A stretch of 15,024 bases of DNA from NCBI GenBank assembly GCA_016550405.1, contig JABXGX010000020.1, positions 1 through 15,024 on the forward strand, written 5' to 3'. Below, one piece after another: positions 1 through 6,310 of the stretch; position 1 is the stretch's first letter; every line of letters starts with the position of its first letter. The stretch is from an archaeon (GTDB lineage Archaea; Asgardarchaeota; Hermodarchaeia; Hermodarchaeales; Hermodarchaeaceae). The notes under the pieces were generated by a model. The model was not told the DNA's origin, made no database searches, and saw only the letters and a program-made list of their open reading frames with translations. The translations under genes and the position numbers were made by a program.

Positions 1-97
1 CCCGTTGTTTGCGGGCAAGAAGATTGAGATCAATTTTGGCGTCGACTTCGACGCTGGCAACGACATTTTCAATTTTGTATTTTGGTCTTTTTGGCAA
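1..97 (-). CDS. tbp: TATA-binding protein (TBP), N-terminal fragment cut by the window edge
   Basis: Read on the minus strand from a TTG at 97, the first 32 residues begin MPKRPKYKIENVVASVEVD and continue AKIDLNLLARKQR. The I-E-N-V-V-A-S-V stretch followed by K-I-D-L matches the first strand and helix of the archaeal/eukaryotic TBP core, the saddle-shaped factor that binds the TATA box and recruits TFB for RNA polymerase. The start is chosen because a GGAGGT ribosome-binding site (110-105) lies seven bases upstream; an in-frame TTG at 112 would place that site inside the gene. The rest, about 150 residues including both repeats, lies outside the window. The gene is downstream of cdc48 on the same strand but separated by a likely terminator. 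The identification rests on a short stretch, but the pattern is distinctive. Confidence 0.83.
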   Translation of the reverse strand, partial: MPKRPKYKIENVVASVEVDAKIDLNLLARKQR

Positions 98-127
98 AAG
101 AGGGACCTCCAAGTCCGGTGGAGTGTG

Positions 128-177
128 CTTTATAAGGTTTTTAAGGACGGTTCTAGAGTGGTTGATGCCCTTATAAA
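128..177 (-). promoter_or_regulatory. Candidate TATA boxes upstream of tbp
   Basis: On the minus strand two TATA-like elements stand between the cdc48 terminator and tbp: CTTATAAAG at about 136-128, preceded by an A-rich BRE-like stretch, and TTTATAAGG at about 177-169. With the usual archaeal spacing the upstream box gives a leader of about 50 nt that contains the ribosome-binding site. The downstream box would start transcription next to that site. Either or both could be used. Confidence 0.45.
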
Positions 178-202
178 CTTTTTATAGGATTCCGAAAGTC
201 GC

Positions 203-246
203 TTAGAGAAGAAAAAGAAGAAGTGTCCGGCTCACGTTGAGCCGGA
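203..246 (-). terminator. Hairpin plus pyrimidine-rich tract after cdc48
   Basis: A perfect 9-bp stem (226-234 with 238-246, TCCGGCTCA / TGAGCCGGA, three-base loop) lies just past the cdc48 stop codon. On the minus strand it is followed by a T/C-rich run (about 222-203) that includes five consecutive T. Archaeal polymerase terminates at U-rich tracts, and the stem may assist or protect the 3' end. It separates the padR-cdc48 unit from tbp. Confidence 0.65.
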
Positions 247-258
247 TTGGTTGAGGTT

Positions 259-2511
259 CTAAGTGTATGGACCAGGCGTAGTGTCGATGGCATCGCGCTG
301 GGTTGACATGGCATCGATGTATTCTTTGTAGGCCTTGAGCATTTCAGGAGTGATGCTAGGTTTGATCTTACTCATAGCGGCTTCGAAATGTTTACTTTTG
401 ACATCTGTAAGTTGTTCCTCTTGACGGATGGCATTCATGCCTGCTTCACGAACGAGATTCGCGATGTCAGCTCCAGAATAACCTTCGGTAGCCTTGGCGA
501 TTTTTTCTAAGTTCACGTCTTTTGCGAGGGGCATGTTTCGGGTGTGAACCTTGAGAATTTCCACTCGTGCCTCGGTATCAGGTGGTGGCACCAAGATAAT
601 TCGGTCGAAGCGTCCAGGTCGAAGGAGTGCCTTATCGATGATTTCAGGGCGATTGGTCGCTGCGATAACAACGACGTTTTTCAATTCTTCCATCCCGTCC
701 ATTTCGGCAAGGAGTTGGTTTAAGACTGATTCGTAGACATGGCTGCCTTGCCATTGCCCGCGTGCAGGGGCAAGGCTGTCGAGTTCATCAAAGAAGATAA
801 TACTGGGAGCTACCTGTCGGGCTTTACGGAAGATTTTTCGAATGCCTTTCTCGGATTCGCCGACCCACTTGCTGAAAATCTCGGGGCCACGGATTGCGAT
901 GAAGTTGGCTTCACTTTCAGTGGCAACGGCTTTGGCAAGCAAGGTCTTCCCACCGCCAGGTGGTCCAACGAGGAGAATGCCTTTAGGTGGTTGCACACCA
1001 ATTTTTTCAAATTTTGCTGGATACTTTAGAGGCCACTCAACAGCCTCCCGGAGTTCGGCTTCAACTTCCTTCAGCCCCCCTACATCATCCCATGAGACTT
1101 TGGGGATTTCGAGATAGACTTCGCGGAGCGCAGAAGGTTCTGCACGTCTTAGGGCGTCTGTAAAATCCTCAGCAGTGACTTCTAAATTCTCAAGCACATC
1201 TGGGGGTAGGGGTTGATCTTCTTCAAGATTAATTTGTGGAAGGAGACGGCGAAGAGTGTTCATCGCTGCTTCACGGGCAATAGCGGCAAGATCTGCTCCG
1301 ACCATACCATGAGTGGAATCTGCAAGAGCATCAAGGTCGACATCTTTTGCAAGGGGCATTCCTCGTGTATGGATGAGGAGAACCTCTTTGCGACCATTAC
1401 GTGTGGGAACAGGAATCTCGATTTCCCGGTCAAACCGTCCTGGGCGACGAAGGGCGGGATCGAGGGCATCTTGGCGGTTGGTTGCGGCAATGACAATAAC
1501 ACGTCCACGTCCTTGGAGCCCATCCATGAGAGCGAGGAGTTGAGCGACAACACGTCGTTCTACTTCTCCCTGTACCTCTTCACGTTTAGGAGCAATACTA
1601 TCGATTTCATCAATGAAGATGATACTAGGAGCCCGTTCGGAGGCTTTCTCAAAGAGTCCGCGGAGGCGTTTTTCGGATTCCCCATAGAACTTGCTCATAA
1701 TTTCAGGTCCATTGATAGATATGAAATTAGCATCAGATTCACTGGCAACTGCCCGTGCAAGAAGGGTCTTACCGGTGCCAGGCGGCCCAAAGAGTAAAAC
1801 CCCCTTTGGTGGATCAATTCCCAAACGATCAAAGAGGACAGGATGTTTGAGGGGGAGCTCGATCATTTCTCGCACACGATTGATTGCTTCATCCAGACCT
1901 CCGATATCTTCGTATGTCACGATTGGCGTTTTTGCTGTGACTTCTACGGCTTCGGGTTGGATTTGAATGACCGTGTCCTCTGTAATTTTCACGACCCCTT
2001 TTGGAGTGGTATTGGTAACGACAAACTTGATTTCTCCAAGGGCGAATGGGGTGCCGCTTCCACGCATCATAGCTTCGAAGATTGAGTAGTCTCCACTTCG
2101 ATAAGCGCCGGACCCGGCCGTGCTAATGATATCCCCTGAGGCTATAGGGCGTTGATTTAGACTGGGTTTGACGGCATCACCTTCAGCAACGATACGAACG
2201 CCACGTTGGGCAGGAGCTAGTTCGACTCGTTTTGCCGCGGGGGGATCGATGCGTCTAACTTCGACGAATTCTCCGATTCCAGTGCTTGAATTACTGCGGA
2301 CAAGTCCATCCATGAAGATTTTTCCTGATCCGGCGTGAATGGATTGGCCACGCCAGACGCGGGCACCTGTGGTCTTTTTTCCTGTGATTTCAATAATGTC
2401 GCCAGATGTTACCCCGAGACGTTCCATGACTTTGGGGTCAACACGGACGATGCCACGTCCGGCTTCATCGCTGGGGAGGGAGACGACGCGTAATTGGATT
2501 TTGCTTGACAT
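259..2511 (-). CDS. cdc48: Cdc48/VAT-type AAA+ unfoldase (p97 homologue), two ATPase rings
   Basis: Hexameric ATP-driven unfoldase that extracts and unfolds proteins for the proteasome. The 750 residues have the full family layout: N-terminal double-psi/N domain (about 1-190), D1 and D2 AAA modules. D1 has Walker A GPPGTGKT (242-249), Walker B IIFIDEID (297-304), sensor ATN (343-345), arginine fingers R359/R362 and pore loop KFYG (274-277). D2 has Walker B IIFFDELD (571-578), R634/R637 and pore loop KWVG (548-551), but its Walker A reads GPPGGGKT (516-523), with glycine in place of the usual threonine. The protein ends PGPYT, with a tyrosine second from last, resembling the HbYX proteasome-docking tail although the preceding residue is proline. 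ATG follows the padR stop codon with no gap; a GGAGG site 11 nt upstream lies inside padR. Cytosolic. Very sure of the family. Confidence 0.97.
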   Translation of the reverse strand: MSSKIQLRVVSLPSDEAGRGIVRVDPKVMERLGVTSGDIIEITGKKTTGARVWRGQSIHAGSGKIFMDGLVRSNSSTGIGEFVEVRRIDPPAAKRVELAPAQRGVRIVAEGDAVKPSLNQRPIASGDIISTAGSGAYRSGDYSIFEAMMRGSGTPFALGEIKFVVTNTTPKGVVKITEDTVIQIQPEAVEVTAKTPIVTYEDIGGLDEAINRVREMIELPLKHPVLFDRLGIDPPKGVLLFGPPGTGKTLLARAVASESDANFISINGPEIMSKFYGESEKRLRGLFEKASERAPSIIFIDEIDSIAPKREEVQGEVERRVVAQLLALMDGLQGRGRVIVIAATNRQDALDPALRRPGRFDREIEIPVPTRNGRKEVLLIHTRGMPLAKDVDLDALADSTHGMVGADLAAIAREAAMNTLRRLLPQINLEEDQPLPPDVLENLEVTAEDFTDALRRAEPSALREVYLEIPKVSWDDVGGLKEVEAELREAVEWPLKYPAKFEKIGVQPPKGILLVGPPGGGKTLLAKAVATESEANFIAIRGPEIFSKWVGESEKGIRKIFRKARQVAPSIIFFDELDSLAPARGQWQGSHVYESVLNQLLAEMDGMEELKNVVVIAATNRPEIIDKALLRPGRFDRIILVPPPDTEARVEILKVHTRNMPLAKDVNLEKIAKATEGYSGADIANLVREAGMNAIRQEEQLTDVKSKHFEAAMSKIKPSITPEMLKAYKEYIDAMSTQRDAIDTTPGPYT

Positions 2512-2934
2512 TTAATCAAATTCCTCCGTCATTTCAGATAAGCGTTTACGAACAGATTGGAACTCAGACGCCATTAACTGGAAGAGCGCTTCATAGGTAT
2601 CAAAGTAGTGGTCGATCATCGCTCGAAGTAAGTGGTCACCATCTTTAGTCAACCGGTAGTATCGGCGCATAGGACCACGACCTTCACTGCGTATTTTGAT
2701 ATCGCCCACTATCCAACCTTTCTCTGCAAGACGATTAAGTAAGGGATAGATGGTTCCGGGTTCCATTTGAATCCGTCCCGCTGACATGTCATCAATTAGA
2801 GCGCTAATCCGTGCGCCATAAAGGCTCTCTTGTCGAAGTAGGGTGAGTACCCAGAACTCAAGGATGCCGCGGTTGATTTCACGGGTCCATTCGCGAAGTT
2901 TATCATTTGTTTTGTCAGTGGGGGATTCAGTCAT
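2512..2934 (-). CDS. PadR-family winged-helix transcriptional regulator
   Basis: 140-residue DNA-binding regulator. Residues 17-95 form the PadR winged helix: E-F-W-V-L-T-L-L near 26-33, Y-G around 39-40, and the diagnostic recognition-helix segment P-G-T-I-Y-P-L-L-N-R-L-A-E-K-G-W (59-74), then a wing with R-R-Y-Y-R-L-T (90-96). The remaining C-terminal helix (about 98-138) is the usual PadR dimerisation helix. The reading frame stays open far upstream, but the ATG at 2934 is preferred: GGAG lies nine bases before it and a TATA box at about 2964-2971. The gene abuts cdc48 (TAAATG), so the two are probably cotranscribed and the regulator likely controls both. PadR proteins are often autoregulatory repressors; the ligand is unknown. 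Confidence 0.92.
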   Translation of the reverse strand: MTESPTDKTNDKLREWTREINRGILEFWVLTLLRQESLYGARISALIDDMSAGRIQMEPGTIYPLLNRLAEKGWIVGDIKIRSEGRGPMRRYYRLTKDGDHLLRAMIDHYFDTYEALFQLMASEFQSVRKRLSEMTEEFD

Positions 2935-2949
2935 TGAAATTAACTCCAA

Positions 2950-2971
2950 ATATATAGCATGGCTATATATA
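2950..2971 (-). promoter_or_regulatory. TATA box inside a perfect inverted repeat (padR-cdc48 operator candidate)
   Basis: ATATATAGC (2950-2958) and GCTATATAT (2962-2970) form a 9-bp perfect inverted repeat with a three-base spacer. On the minus strand the distal arm provides a TATA box whose expected start site is about 2942-2945, just before the padR ATG at 2934. A dimeric regulator bound here would block TBP, so this is the natural autoregulatory site for the adjacent PadR protein. The repeat is seen; its function is inferred. Confidence 0.6.
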
Positions 2972-3051
2972 GTTTGACAAAGCAGTATTACTATCCTATT
3001 TAAACCTATCGAAAGACGAAACCAAAAACCGCGAAACAGAAGACCTAAATT

Positions 3052-3270
3052 AAAAAGGATCTTCGAAATGCTACCTAGGCAGAAAGACTGCAACAGCCTC
3101 CCACTCAAAGAGAAGTGGGCTCCAGACTTTTCCTTGCAGTTACGCTCGTCGCCAAGGTGCATTTGCCCCCAAGCTTACCAAGTTCTGATGCAGCTTTCCC
3201 CCGCACCTGCCCCTTTTGCAGGGCAATTTCGTGCCAAGCGGGAGGGGGCACCATGCACATAGATCCAGCC
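3052..3270 (-). ncRNA. Candidate structured non-coding RNA or structured leader, family unknown
   Basis: No credible gene covers this stretch, which is visibly richer in G and C runs than its flanks. Read on the minus strand it can fold into a closed architecture. A terminal helix GGAUCU/AGAUCC (3261-3266 with 3057-3062) is followed directly by UUUUU (3056-3052). A long two-part helix pairs GUGCAU and UGCCCCC with GGGGGCA and AUGCAC (3253-3258 and 3244-3250 with 3157-3162 and 3164-3170). It encloses smaller stems. A helix of about eight pairs with one mismatch joins 3151-3158 to 3073-3080. A hairpin CUGCAA/UUGCAG (3134-3139 with 3088-3093) has a large one-sided purine-rich loop and an upper CCCACU/AGUGGG stem. 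I could not match it to RNase P, SRP RNA or a riboswitch. It could be an independent RNA or the padR-cdc48 leader. Strand is chosen from the U-run. Confidence 0.5.
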
Positions 3271-3323
3271 TTGCAGCTTAATGACTAGTACGATAGAAAC
3301 ATAGTCGGGCAGACCTTAAGCCG

Positions 3324-3341
3324 TTATAGGAAAACCTATAA
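3324..3341. promoter_or_regulatory. TATA-containing inverted repeat between the structured region and the plus-strand gene
   Basis: TTATAGG (3324-3330) and CCTATAA (3335-3341) are separated by AAAA. Each arm gives a TATA-like element. On the minus strand TTTATAGG could start a transcript near 3315, entering the structured region. On the plus strand CCTATAAAG could drive the secreted-protein gene from about 3367, giving a leader of about 145 nt. A 7-bp arm can occur by chance, so the bidirectional role is tentative. Confidence 0.35.
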
Positions 3342-3512
3342 AGTCCACAATTCTTCATCGGTTGAAGGGCCAAAATCTGCTTACAGTCTTTGATGGTGAT
3401 TCAAGTAATGTACACCCATCCGAAAGCGAGAAGTATCTCGCCGACAAAGTTAAAAGACGCATCTGACATTGGCTCTGAATCCTAAGAATAGTAAGAGCAA
3501 GGTGGCCAACTA

Positions 3513-4364
3513 GTGAAACTGTCAGTCCGCATTTGTACCTTACTGATTGCAGTGTTGTTCCTAACCACAATTGTGGGTTTACAGAGCTTCACACCTATTA
3601 GAGCTGACCCCAATATTCAGATCACTGATGTTCAGGTGCCTTCAGAAGTTGCTCAAGCGGGTAGAGGCCAAGTTCTAGCAACAGTTCATAATTTGCTGAA
3701 TACTTCGTTTGAGGGATTTGCCCACTTTTCGGATGAATCAGGAGAAATCCGAAGTATTAACCTCATTAATCCATTAAGCGATATAGTAAACTTCACAATT
3801 GGTCCTGAAGAGACCGCCACCGTGACAGTTAACTATGAAGTGAACGAATCTGCAGCAATTGGGCTACACATTGCCACTTTTGAGATTAATGTAGGCGGAT
3901 TTTCGTTTCTATTTAATCAGTACCCGATTACTATTCTACCAGTTGCAACAATTACTAGTGTTACACCAGGAGTGGTCTTTGCCCAAGGACAGCCCGGCTT
4001 GCTCTTGGTCTCAATCGAAAATCGAGTTGACCGAACTAGGTCAGTGCGAGTAGAGGTTTTTGGACCAAAAATCGTGAATTCAACACAGGATGTGGAGTTA
4101 GCCCCGGGGAACAACCAGCTAGCTATATCGCTGATGCCTAATGTTTCCCACGTATATGATTTTGGGATGTTTCCAGCAAATGTTTCTATCTACTATTTAG
4201 ACGAATTGATCAGCAGTAAAGAGGTTATAATTCCTGTGGACATGTCACTCCTCAATAAAGGTGTCGCTGTTATTCTCCCAGTAGGGATCTTTCTTGTCTT
4301 AGTGCTCCTTTACGCTGTTCGGAAACGAGGGCGGCTCCGTGCCACTACCACTGAAAGCGAATAG
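3513..4364 (+). CDS. Secreted beta-sandwich protein with C-terminal membrane anchor, function unknown
   Basis: 283 residues. A signal peptide spans about 1-31 (K/R at the start, hydrophobic core 8-22). The extracellular region (about 32-246) is strand-rich, with two repeats resembling the Ig-like/CARDB or S-layer-associated sandwich modules common in archaeal surface proteins. A transmembrane helix (249-269) is followed by a short basic tail R-K-R-G-R-L-R, so the body faces outside and is tethered. Six N-x-S/T sequons (N63, N93, N111, N189, N210, N223) are consistent with archaeal N-glycosylation. The start is GTG at 3513 with GGTGG seven bases upstream. The UDG gene follows 56 bp later on the same strand with no obvious functional link. 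No catalytic motif seen; probably a surface or adhesion component. Confidence 0.75.
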   Translation: MKLSVRICTLLIAVLFLTTIVGLQSFTPIRADPNIQITDVQVPSEVAQAGRGQVLATVHNLLNTSFEGFAHFSDESGEIRSINLINPLSDIVNFTIGPEETATVTVNYEVNESAAIGLHIATFEINVGGFSFLFNQYPITILPVATITSVTPGVVFAQGQPGLLLVSIENRVDRTRSVRVEVFGPKIVNSTQDVELAPGNNQLAISLMPNVSHVYDFGMFPANVSIYYLDELISSKEVIIPVDMSLLNKGVAVILPVGIFLVLVLLYAVRKRGRLRATTTESE

Positions 4365-4420
4365 CATTAAGGGGACGTAAAGCAATCCCTACCTTGGTAA
4401 TGCACGGTAGTTGGTGAACC

Positions 4421-5035
4421 ATGGCCGCCTCTGAATGGACCAAGTTAAGACAAGAAATCCTCAACTGTCAGAAATGTAGACTAGCTGAATCTCGAACCCA
4501 AGCTGTTCCGGGTGTCGGTCCTCAAACCACTCATTTGGTAATTATCGGAGAAGCCCCGGGGCGTCAAGAAGACCTTCAAGGAGAACCATTCGTTGGGGCT
4601 GCAGGTAAATTACTGACAAAAATACTAGAAGAGTCAGGAATCCCACGAAGCTCGGTGTTCATAACAAACATCGTCAAGTGTCGTCCTCCTGAAAATCGCC
4701 AACCCTTTGCTGATGAGCGCAAAGCCTGTCATCCCTATCTTCTTCGACAATTGAATCTCATTCAACCAAAAATCATTGCCCTGGTTGGTCGGGTCCCTGC
4801 AGAGACCATTTTAGAAACCACCGTTCGAATGGGAGCGATGCACGGGAAAACATTCCAACGGAATGGACACATTTATTTTGTCATGTACCATCCCGCAGCA
4901 GGATTATACAATCAAGACCTCGTTCCTAATCTTCAAATCGACATGCAAAAACTAAAACAGCTACTCGATTCGGAAGAAGAAACAAAATCCGACTTAGGAC
5001 AACAAGACTTGAGTAACTTCTTTGAAAAAGAGTGA
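4421..5035 (+). CDS. udg: Family-4 uracil-DNA glycosylase with C-terminal PIP box
   Basis: Removes uracil from DNA, starting base-excision repair. At 204 residues it has the usual family-4 length and carries the iron-sulfur cysteines C16, C19, C87 and C103, the active-site motif GEAPGRQED (43-51), G-E-P-F-V-G-A-A-G-K-L-L (54-65), N-I-V-K-C-R-P-P-E-N-R (83-93) and the second active-site motif YHPAA (156-160). The last residues Q194-Q-D-L-S-N-F-F201 fit the PCNA-interacting (PIP box) consensus Q-x-x-L-x-x-F-F, so it is probably tethered to the sliding clamp. Family-4 enzymes from archaea such as Pyrobaculum are reported to interact with PCNA. Start ATG at 4421 follows GGTG. It converges with the coiled-coil gene, the stops 13 bp apart. 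Confidence 0.95.
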   Translation: MAASEWTKLRQEILNCQKCRLAESRTQAVPGVGPQTTHLVIIGEAPGRQEDLQGEPFVGAAGKLLTKILEESGIPRSSVFITNIVKCRPPENRQPFADERKACHPYLLRQLNLIQPKIIALVGRVPAETILETTVRMGAMHGKTFQRNGHIYFVMYHPAAGLYNQDLVPNLQIDMQKLKQLLDSEEETKSDLGQQDLSNFFEKE

Positions 5036-5048
5036 CCAGACCCATCAG

Positions 5049-5513
5049 CTATTCTTCGTTCTCCATCATCGATTCTAATGCAGCTCGGCGGCGAGCTAGG
5101 AATGATTGAAGTTCGCCCTGCATCTGGGCACGAATACCTAAGCCGCCTGAAGCAGCAGCGCCCATTGGTGAAGTAGGAGTTTGCGGCGGAGGTGCAGCAA
5201 GACCCGGTGACGAGCTAGGTTCAGGGGGTGCCGGTGGCATCCCAGGACTAACCTGTGCACCTGTAGGTTGGGCTGGAGATGCTAAAGAAGGAGCAGATGG
5301 AGCAATACCTTTTGGTCCCCCCATACGAAGGACCGTATCAACTTGCGTTTCGATTTTCGAGACGCGATTTCGGAGTTCGTCCATTTGCTTTTCGAGGGAA
5401 CCTACCCCATTCAAAAAAATAGTTGCCACCCGTTCGAGAACATTTGCTAGTTCCTCGATTTTTTTAGTTGTATCTTTTTCAGCTGCTAGAAAATCGAACC
5501 CGCCGAGTGCCAT
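5049..5513 (-). CDS. Short coiled-coil/proline-rich protein, function unknown
   Basis: 154 residues in three parts. Residues 13-63 are heptad-like with hydrophobic spacing (I19, L22, V25, L26, V29, I32, then V37, L40, M44, L47, V51, I54, V58, V61) and predict a coiled coil. Residues 66-118 are low-complexity Pro/Ala/Ser. Residues 125-154 are a charged helix rich in R and E. There is no signal peptide or membrane segment, so it is cytosolic, probably oligomeric. The layout (short coiled coil, proline linker, C-terminal helix) recalls eukaryotic cytoskeletal adaptors such as the WASH subunit CCDC53, but coiled coils resemble one another and this is only a lead. There is no strong ribosome-binding site; a TATA-like TTTTAAACC at about 5548-5540 fits a nearly leaderless mRNA. 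Confidence 0.75.
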   Translation of the reverse strand: MALGGFDFLAAEKDTTKKIEELANVLERVATIFLNGVGSLEKQMDELRNRVSKIETQVDTVLRMGGPKGIAPSAPSLASPAQPTGAQVSPGMPPAPPEPSSSPGLAAPPPQTPTSPMGAAASGGLGIRAQMQGELQSFLARRRAALESMMENEE

Positions 5514-5632
5514 GTTGTTTCAGGTTCAAGTTAGACTGTATGGTTTAAAACCTTGTGGGGCATCAGCCTAGTTCCTAGTAGATTTAGGGGAAAACTAAAC
5601 AATTATCCTTTTTGAAGCTGAAATGATGTGAG

Positions 5633-6310
5633 ATGGCTCAATCAATCTTGGCACAGTCCCAATACCCGCGGATAGTTACGTGGGTATTACAACTATTGCA
5701 TCGTCGACCCCAGAAACCGGTTATTACTCAGATGAATGGATTACTGGTCCAAATATGTCCAAAGGTGTTTAATCCGATAACTGGTCGCACGACACAGTTC
5801 TTTATTGAACACATGCACATTGAACCGCGAAATCAAGTGTTAGAAATTGGAACAGGCTCAGGAGCCATAGCTGCAGCGGCGGCAAATCAGGCCCAGTCAG
5901 TGATAGCGACAGATGTGAACCCCTATGCTGTTCAGTGTGCCCAAGCAACCATGCGATTGAACGGTTTGGAAAAAAAAGTCAGTGTCCTGCAAGGAGATTT
6001 GTTTGCCCCAGTGCTGGAAAAGAGGTTCGATGTGGTGTTATTCAATCCTCCTTATTTGGCATTTCGCCCACAGAGTTTGCTAGCGAAGGCATGGTCCGCT
6101 GGTCCGAATTTTGAACTCCTTGAAAAATTCTTATGTGGAGTACGAGAGGTGCTTACTGACAAGGGCGAAATTCAGATTTTATTAAGCTCGGCTACGGCTC
6201 TGACTAAGATTTTTAAATTAATCAGGAATGCAGGGTTTCGAATTCAAGTGATGGCGAAGGAACGGATGCTGGGCATTTTGGAGCGCATTTACTTATTGCG
6301 GCTCTCATGA
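5633..6310 (+). CDS. HemK/PrmC-like class I SAM-dependent N-methyltransferase
   Basis: 225-residue Rossmann-fold methyltransferase. Motif I is V-L-E-I-G-T-G-S-G-A-I (69-79), an acidic SAM-ribose residue follows at D94 (A-T-D-V-N), G-D-L-F is at 121-124, and the catalytic N-P-P-Y (138-141) is typical of enzymes that methylate glutamine in release factors or amino groups of bases. The N-terminal segment V-F-N-P-I-T-G-R-T-T (45-54) is like that of HemK-related archaeal proteins but lacks the usual bacterial PrmC helical domain, so a release-factor or ribosomal-protein substrate is possible, not shown. The ATG is fixed by an in-frame TGA nine bases upstream; no clear ribosome-binding site. Its end overlaps the VTT gene on the other strand by 22 bp. 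Confidence 0.87.
   Translation: MAQSILAQSQYPRIVTWVLQLLHRRPQKPVITQMNGLLVQICPKVFNPITGRTTQFFIEHMHIEPRNQVLEIGTGSGAIAAAAANQAQSVIATDVNPYAVQCAQATMRLNGLEKKVSVLQGDLFAPVLEKRFDVVLFNPPYLAFRPQSLLAKAWSAGPNFELLEKFLCGVREVLTDKGEIQILLSSATALTKIFKLIRNAGFRIQVMAKERMLGILERIYLLRLS

Noticed and set aside
5..187. 60-codon plus-strand frame at the left edge
   Set aside because: Antisense to the TBP N-terminus, which has a clear family match and ribosome-binding site.
2935..3162. 76-codon upstream extension of the PadR frame
   Set aside because: The extension runs through the TATA/operator region and the structured RNA, and the internal ATG has its own ribosome-binding site.
3080..3260. RNase P or SRP RNA
   Set aside because: A minus-strand AAGGAAAAGUC resembles RNase P conserved region I and CAGAAC resembles region V. 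But they occur in the wrong order and cannot form helix P4, and no SRP helix-8 GGAGCAG-type motif is present.
3068..3262. 64-codon plus-strand frame
   Set aside because: No recognisable motif, no ribosome-binding site, and it coincides with the palindromic structured region.
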